From positions 1 to 13,139 of the forward strand of contig CAZCDO010000108.1 of the NCBI GenBank assembly GCA_964497135.1: 13,139 bases of DNA, in the 5' to 3' direction. The translations under genes were made by a program, and so were the position numbers. The notes beneath the pieces are model-generated. The model was not told where the DNA came from and did not search any database. It saw nothing but the letters and a program-made list of their open reading frames with translations. Shown one piece after another: positions 7,321 through 13,049 of this stretch (the first letter of the stretch is position 1; every line of letters begins with the position of its first letter). Source of the DNA: CAIJXV01 sp964497135 (lineage in GTDB: Bacteria > Verrucomicrobiota > Kiritimatiellia > CAIKKV01 > CAIJXV01).

Positions 7321-8415
7321 ATGAGCAATCCTCCGACCCTTTCGGATATGGTCAGGACAAACGATCTCAAGATTCGATCCTATCTTGAGGGCGGCAATCG
7401 GGTTCAATTTTGGCATGCGCAATGCCCCGCGAAGCTCGAGGAATTGCAGGGGCTCGGATTCGACAACTATCCGGTGGCGCACATCCCGGTTGTTGATGCG
7501 ATTCGCCCGTATTTGTTTTTCTTCGAGCGGATTCTGGGGGCCGAGGTCGAGAGTCCTGGCGGGCACGAAGGGGATTTCTTTCATAGTTGGTGTAAGCCGC
7601 TGATTCGGGATGTGTCCGAAATTTCCCGGTTGACGGTTGATCCCACGGCATCCCCCGTCTGGCAGACTTACGAATCAGCCATCCGGGACTATATGTCGAA
7701 AACTCCAGCCAACCAGCGGCTCCCTATTGCCTTTCCGGGCCTCAGTCCGCTGGACATGGCGTGTAATCTATGCGGGGCGGAGTCCTTCTTTTTGATGCTC
7801 TACGAGGAACCCGAGGCGGCCGAACGTTTGCTCGATGTGATTGTGACCGTCCAGATCGAGGCTCACCGGCGAATCCGGGAACTGGGGGTACGGGTTGTTG
7901 CTCCGTATGGATTTCCCGGGGTTTACTGCTGTGATCTTCAACTGCCGTTGCTTTCACCGGAACACGTTGGGCGCCTCATATTGCCGTGCTATAAACGGCT
8001 CGGGGAGGCGTGTGGCGGGCTTCTGCTGGCGTTTTTGTGTGCGGATCCCTATATCCTGCGGACGGTGCTCCGATGGGAGTGCCTGATCGGCTGTTCATTC
8101 GATAAGCGATTGCCCTTTTCTGCGATCAAGAAGCATCTCGGGCGGAAGTTGTTTGTCATTTCCAGCTATTGTTATGACGATGCGCTGGACAAGCCGACCT
8201 TGCGCGGGGGGATCTGGTGGAATCCGATTGTGCAGACCTACAGCCGGGAACTTCAGGAGGTGTATCGCGAGTTCGTCGAGACCGCGAACCTGTTGATTAG
8301 CATCGAACGGCCCTTCCTGGCGGAGGTGTTGGAGCAGAGGCGGGTTTTGGAAGAGGGGCAGAGGCGTTCATCCCGCTTCGTCCCGCAAGCAGCGAAACTT
8401 CGCAGGACACGGTAG
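7321..8415 (+). CDS. Uroporphyrinogen decarboxylase (URO-D)-like superfamily protein 2
   Basis: This 364-aa protein shows the superfamily layout: HIPVVDAIRPYLFFFERILG (54-73), LPIAFPGLSPLDMACNLCG (134-152), EEPEAAERLLDVI (162-174), LSPEHVGRLILPCYKRLGEACGG (211-233), then LLLAFLCADP (234-243) where the family has a His-x-Cys-Gly segment. The His is replaced by Phe238 while Cys240 remains, so the classical zinc motif is degenerate. It is cysteine-rich around 203-258. The start at 7321 is preferred although the frame is open from 7186, because the extra 45 codons are simply translated repeat DNA; no strong ribosome binding site precedes 7321 or the alternative 7348. The last 17 residues are Arg-rich and lie in another repeat, so the original C terminus may have been altered. 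It follows the two glycosidase-like genes in the same direction. Confidence 0.7.
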   Translation: MSNPPTLSDMVRTNDLKIRSYLEGGNRVQFWHAQCPAKLEELQGLGFDNYPVAHIPVVDAIRPYLFFFERILGAEVESPGGHEGDFFHSWCKPLIRDVSEISRLTVDPTASPVWQTYESAIRDYMSKTPANQRLPIAFPGLSPLDMACNLCGAESFFLMLYEEPEAAERLLDVIVTVQIEAHRRIRELGVRVVAPYGFPGVYCCDLQLPLLSPEHVGRLILPCYKRLGEACGGLLLAFLCADPYILRTVLRWECLIGCSFDKRLPFSAIKKHLGRKLFVISSYCYDDALDKPTLRGGIWWNPIVQTYSRELQEVYREFVETANLLISIERPFLAEVLEQRRVLEEGQRRSSRFVPQAAKLRRTR

Positions 8416-8420
8416 AACGC
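8364..8420. repeat. Hairpin repeat overlapping the 3' end of the URO-D-like 2 gene
   Basis: GCGTTC (8364-8369) and GAACGC (8415-8420) form outer inverted arms around the stop codon of the preceding gene. Internal GTCCCGC (8380-8386) and GCAGGAC (8402-8408) make a second stem with one wobble or mismatch. The 11-mer GAGGCGTTCAT at 8361-8371 recurs at 10530-10540 at the edge of the repeat downstream of the fucosidase gene, so the two may belong to related repeat families. The structure may also act as a 3' mRNA stabiliser or weak terminator; there is no T-run. Confidence 0.5.
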
Positions 8421-8447
8421 TGCTATCAACGGAACAAATGTGAAATC

Positions 8448-8487
8448 TTGACAAAATGCCTGAATATCAGATAATCAGTATATCTGA
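8448..8487 (+). promoter_or_regulatory. Sigma70-like promoter and overlapping operator of the AbrB/PIN module
   Basis: TTGACA (8448-8453, perfect -35) is followed after 16 nt by GATAAT (8470-8475, five of six matches to the -10). A 7-bp inverted repeat TCAGATA (8467-8473) / TATCTGA (8481-8487) with a 7-nt spacer overlaps the -10 and the probable start site. This is where an AbrB-type antitoxin, alone or with its toxin, would bind to repress its own operon. A leader of about 20 nt carrying AGGGG follows before ATG 8501. Confidence 0.75.
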
Positions 8488-8500
8488 AATAGGGGTAAAC

Positions 8501-8797
8501 ATGATTGCTGAAGTGAGTAAAGTGGGGAAGCGGGGAACGGTGGTTATTCCGGCTGGATTACGCCGTCGGTTTAATGTAACCGAGGGCAGTATGATCATGG
8601 CCGAAGAGCGTCCTGATGGCATTCTTTTGCGTCCTGCTGTCGTTCTGCCGATGGAAGCCTACAGTCCCGAGCGCAAGGCGGAATTTCTGCTATCGAATGC
8701 CGTCAATGTGGCCGACTATGCGGAGGCGATTAAGGAGGTCCGGGCTTTGGGGGTTGATCCGGCCAAGATCAAGCACCGCAAGCCGGTCGGAGGGTGA
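8501..8797 (+). CDS. vapB: AbrB/MazE-type (VapB-like) antitoxin
   Basis: This 98-aa protein begins with a SpoVT/AbrB swapped-hairpin DNA-binding domain: VSKVGKRGTVVIPAGLRRRF (5-24), then VTEGSMIMAEERPDGILLRP (26-45). The C-terminal half (about 50-98, MEAYSPERKAEFLL, then YAEAIKEVRALGVDPAKI) is helical and probably wraps the toxin. In this family the protein neutralises the partner nuclease and represses the operon. The start at 8501 is preferred to the in-frame ATG at 8456, because AGGGG precedes it at 5-9 nt and the earlier ATG would lie inside the promoter. The PIN toxin gene starts 3 nt after the stop. It is not translationally related to the surrounding glycosidases and looks like an inserted module. 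Confidence 0.85.
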   Translation: MIAEVSKVGKRGTVVIPAGLRRRFNVTEGSMIMAEERPDGILLRPAVVLPMEAYSPERKAEFLLSNAVNVADYAEAIKEVRALGVDPAKIKHRKPVGG

Positions 8798-8800
8798 TTC

Positions 8801-9199
8801 ATGCCGCGGGTGTTTCTGGACGCCAATATTTTATTTTCCGCCGCCTATCGTGAAAAGGCGGGTCTTTTGCGTTTATGGCGATTGACGGGAGTGGAATTGG
8901 TTACATCGAGCTATGCCGTGCAGGAGGCGACCGTAAACTTGAGCGAACCCGCACAACGGGAACGGTTGACGAAATTACTTCATGCGCTCGTCGTCCTGCC
9001 CCATCCATCCCATTTGCCCGATCTTCCTTCCGATCTGAGCCTACCGGCGAAAGACAGGCCGATCTTTCAATCGGCCATGAACTCCGGTGCCTCAATTTTA
9101 TTAACCGGAGATGTGACTCATTTTGGACGCTTTTTCGGCAAGACCCTAGCCGGGGTGCGGATCCTGGCCCCAGCCGATTATTTACGGGAATTTGAATGA
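8801..9199 (+). CDS. vapC: PIN-domain (VapC-like) toxin ribonuclease
   Basis: This 132-aa protein has the length and acidic pattern of a PIN nuclease. D7 lies in FLDANILFSA, E42 in the VQEATVNL helix, D85 in LPAKDRPIFQSA and D104 in ILLTGDVTHFG. These four carboxylates coordinate Mg2+ or Mn2+ in the family, whose members cleave tRNA or rRNA when freed from the antitoxin. All four appear intact, so the toxin is probably active. The gene starts at ATG 8801, 3 nt after the antitoxin stop, with GGAGGG (8789-8794) as ribosome binding site inside the end of the antitoxin gene. The pair forms a tight bicistron under the promoter at 8448. The gene is followed by about 60 nt with no clear terminator before the fucosidase. 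Confidence 0.87.
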   Translation: MPRVFLDANILFSAAYREKAGLLRLWRLTGVELVTSSYAVQEATVNLSEPAQRERLTKLLHALVVLPHPSHLPDLPSDLSLPAKDRPIFQSAMNSGASILLTGDVTHFGRFFGKTLAGVRILAPADYLREFE

Positions 9200-9252
9200 A
9201 CGATTCGCAATCCATAACGGCTCTTTCACTTTGGAGAGAGAAGACTAAACCT

Positions 9253-9266
9253 GGGAGACGATAATA
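9253..9266 (+). promoter_or_regulatory. Shine-Dalgarno GGGAG placed before ATA codons, upstream of the GH29 gene
   Basis: GGGAG (9253-9257) precedes the in-frame codons ATA at 9261 and ATA at 9264, the second at ideal 6-nt spacing. The frame from there runs without a stop into the fucosidase. No ATG, GTG or TTG lies between this site and TTG 9303, which itself has no Shine-Dalgarno. This suggests translation starts at an ATA codon, or that a former ATG has been lost by mutation or sequence error. Confidence 0.45.
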
Positions 9267-9302
9267 AAATACGATCAAGGCGCGAAGACGCGGGCGCAAC
9301 GG

Positions 9303-10502
9303 TTGAAATGGTGGCAGTCGGCGCGATTCGGGATGTTCGTGCACTGGGGGTTGTACGCCATTCCCGGGCGGCATGAATGGGTCATGAATCGTGAACGGAT
9401 TCCGCTGAAGGAGTATGAGAAGCTGGCCGACCAGTTCCGGCCCCGTCCCCGCGCTGCACGCGAGTGGGCGCGTCTGGCGAAGGAAGCCGGGATGAATTAC
9501 ATGGTGATGACCACCAAGCACCATGAAGGCTATTGCCTATGGGATACGAAGCAGACCGATTACAATGCCGTCCAACGCGGACCGGGGCGCGACCTGGTCC
9601 GTGAATACGTGGAGGCGTGCCGGGAATACGGGCTCAAGATCGGGTTCTATTACTCGCTGATGGATTGGCATCATCCGGATGGCGCCCGGTGCGCCCGGGA
9701 TGAGGCGGCGCGCCGGCGCTTTTGTGATTTCACGTATGGGTGTGTCCGGGAACTGATGTCGAACTACGGTAAGATCGACATCCTCTGGTATGATGTGTCC
9801 TGGCCGCTCACTTCGCCCAAGGCGTGGGAGAGCGCGAAGATCAATGCGATGGCGCGCGAGTTACAGCCGCATATCCTGATCAATAATCGCGCCCAACTCG
9901 ACGAGGATTTTGGCACGCCGGAAGGACACGTGAAAGCCGAGGATGAAGGGCGGGCCTGGGAGGCCTGTATGACCTTCAATGGGTCCTGGGGATATTGTCC
10001 GGTCATGCCCGATTGGGAGACCCCACGCACGGTGGCGGTGATGTTGCACGCCTGTTGTGAAGGGGCAGGAAATCTCTTGTTGAACATCGGTCCGAAGCCT
10101 GATGGATCGGTTCCGGAAGAAGCGATTGTACGGCTCAAATCCATTGGTCGGTGGACCCGCAAGAATGCCGAGGTTTTGTATGGGGCGCCGGAACGATCGA
10201 TCGGGCGATTCGAGTGGGGGGCGGCCGGGCGATTCAGCTCCCGCGGCAAGACGGCCTATTTCTGGGCGTTCAACTGGTGGGGCAACGGCGAATTGGTCAT
10301 TGGCGGATTGCAAGCGAAGGTGAAGCGGGCCTCCTTTGTACACGACGGCAAATCGATCCGGTTTGTGCAGCAAGGGGAACGCGTGGTGCTGATGGGATTG
10401 CCGAAAAAATGTCCGGATCGCGAGGCGAATACGGTGATCTTCCGATTGGATTTTGCATCGAAGCCGAGTCAGAAATTGGGCGCCGGCTGTGTGATCGTGT
10501 AG
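9303..10502 (+). CDS. Alpha-L-fucosidase, GH29
   Basis: This is a clear GH29 retaining alpha-L-fucosidase of at least 399 aa. Numbered from TTG 9303, it has WWQSARFGMFVHWGLYAIPG (3-22), MTTKHHEGYCLWD (69-81), LVREYVEACREYGLKIGFYY (98-117), IDILWYDVSW (158-167) with D164 as expected nucleophile, WEACMTFNGSWGY (219-231) and GAGNLLLNIGP (254-264). A small beta-sandwich domain follows (about 295-399). There is no signal peptide, so it acts on imported fucosides, releasing L-fucose. The start shown is the first recognised start codon (TTG), but upstream in-frame sequence (YDQGAKTRAQRLKWW) looks coding, and a GGGAG site lies before ATA codons at 9261/9264, so the true N terminus is probably 13-14 residues longer. 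The neighbours are toxin-antitoxin modules rather than other catabolic genes. Confidence 0.93.
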   Translation: MKWWQSARFGMFVHWGLYAIPGRHEWVMNRERIPLKEYEKLADQFRPRPRAAREWARLAKEAGMNYMVMTTKHHEGYCLWDTKQTDYNAVQRGPGRDLVREYVEACREYGLKIGFYYSLMDWHHPDGARCARDEAARRRFCDFTYGCVRELMSNYGKIDILWYDVSWPLTSPKAWESAKINAMARELQPHILINNRAQLDEDFGTPEGHVKAEDEGRAWEACMTFNGSWGYCPVMPDWETPRTVAVMLHACCEGAGNLLLNIGPKPDGSVPEEAIVRLKSIGRWTRKNAEVLYGAPERSIGRFEWGAAGRFSSRGKTAYFWAFNWWGNGELVIGGLQAKVKRASFVHDGKSIRFVQQGERVVLMGLPKKCPDREANTVIFRLDFASKPSQKLGAGCVIV

Positions 10503-10600
10503 CCCCGCTCTGTGAGCGGAGGAGCGGGGGAGGCGTTCATAGCCCTTCGACTGGCTGGTTCGACTCCGCTCACCACGAGTCAGGGCAGGCACGCGGCTAC
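10499..10600. repeat. Hairpin-rich repeat immediately downstream of the GH29 gene
   Basis: GTAGCC (10499-10504, covering the fucosidase stop) and GGCTAC (10595-10600) form outer arms. Just inside, CCCCGCTC (10503-10510) can pair with GAGCGGGG (10522-10529), or CCGCTC with the nearer GAGCGG (10514-10519), giving two alternative hairpins. A second half has CCCT-tc-GACT pairing with AGTCAGGG and a duplicated TTCGACT. The first hairpin could also serve as a 3' stabiliser or terminator, though no T-run follows. The sequence is non-coding, and 10601-10646 holds nothing recognisable. Confidence 0.6.
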
Positions 10601-10646
10601 AACGAGCTGTGTAAAAGTTCCGCAGTTTGGGCTGTCGCCAGCCCGC

Positions 10647-10681
10647 TTGACTCTGCCGCTGTTATCATATATGATAAATGT
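10647..10681 (+). promoter_or_regulatory. Promoter with 16-bp perfect palindromic operator; predicted leaderless start
   Basis: TTGACT (10647-10652) and TATGAT (10670-10675) are separated by 17 nt, an excellent sigma70-type pair. The perfect palindrome TTATCATATATGATAA (10662-10677) covers the -10. The expected transcription start, 6-8 nt after the -10, falls at about 10682, which is the A of the start codon of the HTH gene, and no Shine-Dalgarno is present. The mRNA is therefore probably leaderless. The HTH protein itself is the obvious candidate to bind the palindrome. Confidence 0.72.
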
Positions 10682-11203
10682 ATGACTGAAGAGTTGACCC
10701 TATCCGAACAGTTGAAACGGCGCCGTCAGGTGGTGGGGCTGTCGTTGGCCGAACTTGGACGCCGGGTGGGCACTTCGGCGGCGACGTTATCCCGTTATGA
10801 GCATGGCTGGACCCGGTTTGAAACCTATACCCTTCAAAAATTGGCCGCCTCTTTGGAATGTGAATTGCGCATTGAATTCGTGCCCCATCCGAAACCATCG
10901 TCCAAAACCATCTCGAAAGCCAGGGCCATCAAGCAATTGAGACGGTTGTTTTGGGATCATCCGCTGGTTGCTCAGGATCTGGATCAATATCCGGTTTGGG
11001 TGATGGAACGGGTATTGGATTATGGCGGGTTGGCAGATGTCCGGCTATTGATACATCTTTTCGGCCGGAAACAATTTCTCGAAATAGTGGCCCGGGTTCG
11101 CCGCGTTTCGGCGAAAACCATGGCGTTCTGGCGGCAATTTTTAGATCTGGAGGGCTACCCATGCACGAAAAAGTTTTACCGAAACACAGCCTGGAATTAT
11201 TGA
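10682..11203 (+). CDS. Xre-type HTH protein with DUF6922-like C-terminal domain, probable antitoxin/autoregulator
   Basis: This 173-aa protein has an N-terminal Cro/CI helix-turn-helix: LSEQLKRRRQVVGLSLAELG (7-26), RRVGTSAATLSRYEHG (27-42), then LQKLAASLECELRIEF (51-66). A linker leads to a domain at about 83-155, with IKQLRRLFWDHPL (83-95), VMERVLDYGGLADVRLLIHLF (107-127) and RRVSAKTMAFWRQFL (140-154). This matches my memory of DUF6922-type proteins that pair with AbiEii nucleotidyltransferases. The likely role is to neutralise the downstream enzyme and repress the operon through the palindrome at 10662. The start is the ATG at 10682 directly after the operator. The longer upstream open frame is rejected because it runs through the repeat and the fucosidase gene. 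The 3' end overlaps the next gene by 43 nt, an unusually long overlap. Confidence 0.75.
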   Translation: MTEELTLSEQLKRRRQVVGLSLAELGRRVGTSAATLSRYEHGWTRFETYTLQKLAASLECELRIEFVPHPKPSSKTISKARAIKQLRRLFWDHPLVAQDLDQYPVWVMERVLDYGGLADVRLLIHLFGRKQFLEIVARVRRVSAKTMAFWRQFLDLEGYPCTKKFYRNTAWNY

Positions 11204-11790
11204 GCCGGCTTGAGGCGGATCCGGCTCCCGTATTGAAGGGGTGGGTTCTCGCGGGGGGGACTGGATTGGCGTTTCGATTGGGCCATCGGGTTTCGGAGGA
11301 TTTGGACTTTTTTCGGACCGATCTGGAGGATGTGCGGGTCCTTCATGAGGTTTTGGCCCGCCAGGGTCCCTACGAAACCTTGCAGGAGGACCTTCACACC
11401 CTGACGGTGATGATCCACAAGACGAAGTTGTCGTTTTTCAGGATTTGCGATCCCTTTCTTTTTCCCGCCACCGCGCATCGGTTCTTTGCCGTGGCGGATC
11501 TTCGAGATATTGCGCTGATGAAACTCGCGGCGATCTCGGGTCGGGGAAGCCGGAAGGATTTCATCGATCTCTTCCTGATTCTGCGCGACCGACCGACGTT
11601 AAAGGAATATTTCGACTGGCTCCCCCGCAAGTATGGAGCCGATCGCATCAACACCTATCACATTCTCAAGAGCTTGACCTATTTCGATGACGCCGAAGCG
11701 GAGCCCCTGCCCAGAATGCGGGTTCCTTTCCAATGGGCCGAGTGCAAAAGCTTTTTTATCCGTACGGCGCATGCGATCATCCTTGAATGA
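11161..11790 (+). CDS. AbiEii/AbiGii-type nucleotidyltransferase, probable toxin
   Basis: This 209-aa protein has the minimal nucleotidyltransferase signature: VLAGGTGLAFRLGHR (29-43, Gly-rich loop) followed by SEDLDFF (45-51), with D47 and D49 as metal-binding acids. Downstream is LRDIALMKLAAISGRGSRKDFIDLF (114-138), a helix carrying K121 and D133 as in the AbiEii/MenT (DUF1814) family. Related enzymes are type IV or similar toxins that transfer nucleotides to target RNA such as tRNA acceptor ends, and some act in abortive phage infection. The ATG at 11161 follows GGAGGG (11149-11154) with a 6-nt gap. The 43-nt overlap with the HTH gene keeps the two proteins co-produced. The key residues appear intact, so it is probably functional. 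Confidence 0.83.
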   Translation: MHEKVLPKHSLELLSRLEADPAPVLKGWVLAGGTGLAFRLGHRVSEDLDFFRTDLEDVRVLHEVLARQGPYETLQEDLHTLTVMIHKTKLSFFRICDPFLFPATAHRFFAVADLRDIALMKLAAISGRGSRKDFIDLFLILRDRPTLKEYFDWLPRKYGADRINTYHILKSLTYFDDAEAEPLPRMRVPFQWAECKSFFIRTAHAIILE

Positions 11791-11813
11791 CCGAGCTCGA
11801 ATTTGGGCGGAAG

Positions 11814-13031
11814 CTACTGGAACCGGCCGAAGGCGCGGACTTGGGTTGGGAGTGTTCCTTGCCGGTCCAATTCGTCATAGGCCAGGTTGAAGGCATCGGT
11901 CCAGGCGATGGGGTGGGCGGGGTAGATCCCCGCAAACCAGGTGTGGGGGATGGTCCACCGCGTTTCCGGCCGGACGTTCAGGAAGATGTATTTGAAAAAA
12001 TCGACGGAATCCGTGAAGCCGATCTGCGGCATGCAGTCGTTGCAGAAGAAGTCCATGGAGACCCGGTTTCCGACTAACTCGCTGACCCGCTGAAGATTGC
12101 AGTCCCGAAGCCAGAACTTGTAGTGGGTGATATTCGGATCTCGCAAGGTCGCCGGAACAGACTGTTCGATGGGGCCGGAAACATGGATGTGGAGTTTGCC
12201 GACGGCCTTTCCGATTTCCTTGAGATAGGGGGCTTCGAACTCTTCGTAGTGTTCGGCGCTGAACTGGGATCGAATCTCGGAGCAGATGCAGTAGCCGCCG
12301 TCCAGCAGGTAGGTATGGTCGGCGATCAACCGGTCGCCGGCGATTTTTTTGCAGGCGAGGATATGCTCGATGATGAGGTCCGTGGCCATGCGCAGGAGCT
12401 GGTGGACTTCCCGGGGGTGGGTGTAAAGACTTTCCAGGAAAAGGGTCGAGCCGGTGGCATAATTCACCGTATCGCAAGGACCGGTGGTGACCATGTGGGG
12501 AATGTGATACTGGCCGGCCGTGCTGTCCATGAAGTATTGCAGGACTTTCGTGCTTTGCGAGAGCCAGTGGCACTCTTTGACCGGCTTGAGCTTGAGCTGG
12601 GCGACCTCGCTCATGGAATGGATGCTGGGCCACGCCTGGGCCGACTGGTGTCCGCCTTCCCCCTCCAGTTCCACCGTCGCGCCAAATGGTTCGGCCAATC
12701 GTTGAGAATGACCGTAAAACCCTCGCCGTATGAAGACCACGGGAAAGCTGTCGTGCCGGTGTTTCGATTGGATGAGTTTCCCGGCATTCTCAATCGAATC
12801 ACGAATTGTGGCATCGTAAGCCGGCACCCGTTCCATGGTTCCTGCCAGGTGGATATCCGGTCCCGGCCCGGTCAGATCGGCCGCATCCGGGAGGGAAAAC
12901 GCGTAGGGGAAAATTCCGAGCGGGCGCCCCAGTCCCGCCGGAGAGCAGAATTGCGCATGCGTCTTGCGCACATCATTCCATTGCGCGGGAGAGAGGGTTG
13001 GAAAGCGGCTATCCGTTGTTGCTGGGGGCAT
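11814..13031 (-). CDS. Uroporphyrinogen decarboxylase (URO-D)-like superfamily protein 3
   Basis: This 405-aa protein on the minus strand is more divergent and longer than the other two. Superfamily-like blocks are TTGPCDTVNYATGSTLFLES (182-201), THPREVHQLLRMATDLIIEH (204-223), FSAEHYEEFEAPYLKEIGKA (257-276), then KLHIHVSGP (279-287). At this last position the zinc-type H-x-C becomes H-x-S (H283-V-S285). Pairs of cysteines occur at 248/250 and 330/333. It is not a heme-pathway HemE. The ATG at 13031 is preceded by GAGGA at 8-nt spacing, and the upstream partial gene ends 18 nt earlier, so it is likely the second gene of a minus-strand operon. It converges on the nucleotidyltransferase gene with only 23 nt between the stops and no clear terminator. 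The function is unknown; a methyl-transfer or decarboxylation role is inference. Confidence 0.65.
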   Translation of the reverse strand: MPPATTDSRFPTLSPAQWNDVRKTHAQFCSPAGLGRPLGIFPYAFSLPDAADLTGPGPDIHLAGTMERVPAYDATIRDSIENAGKLIQSKHRHDSFPVVFIRRGFYGHSQRLAEPFGATVELEGEGGHQSAQAWPSIHSMSEVAQLKLKPVKECHWLSQSTKVLQYFMDSTAGQYHIPHMVTTGPCDTVNYATGSTLFLESLYTHPREVHQLLRMATDLIIEHILACKKIAGDRLIADHTYLLDGGYCICSEIRSQFSAEHYEEFEAPYLKEIGKAVGKLHIHVSGPIEQSVPATLRDPNITHYKFWLRDCNLQRVSELVGNRVSMDFFCNDCMPQIGFTDSVDFFKYIFLNVRPETRWTIPHTWFAGIYPAHPIAWTDAFNLAYDELDRQGTLPTQVRAFGRFQ

Positions 13032-13049
13032 ATGGAGGGTCCTCGCTAA

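Noticed and set aside
10151..10681. Upstream extension of the HTH gene frame
   Set aside because: It overlaps the fucosidase C terminus, the repeat and the promoter; the translation is low-quality and the promoter/operator evidence places the start at 10682.
12123..13049. 308-codon plus-strand open frame
   Set aside because: It is antisense to the third URO-D-like gene. The sequence looks superficially protein-like because of codon bias, but it has no ribosome binding site or domain.
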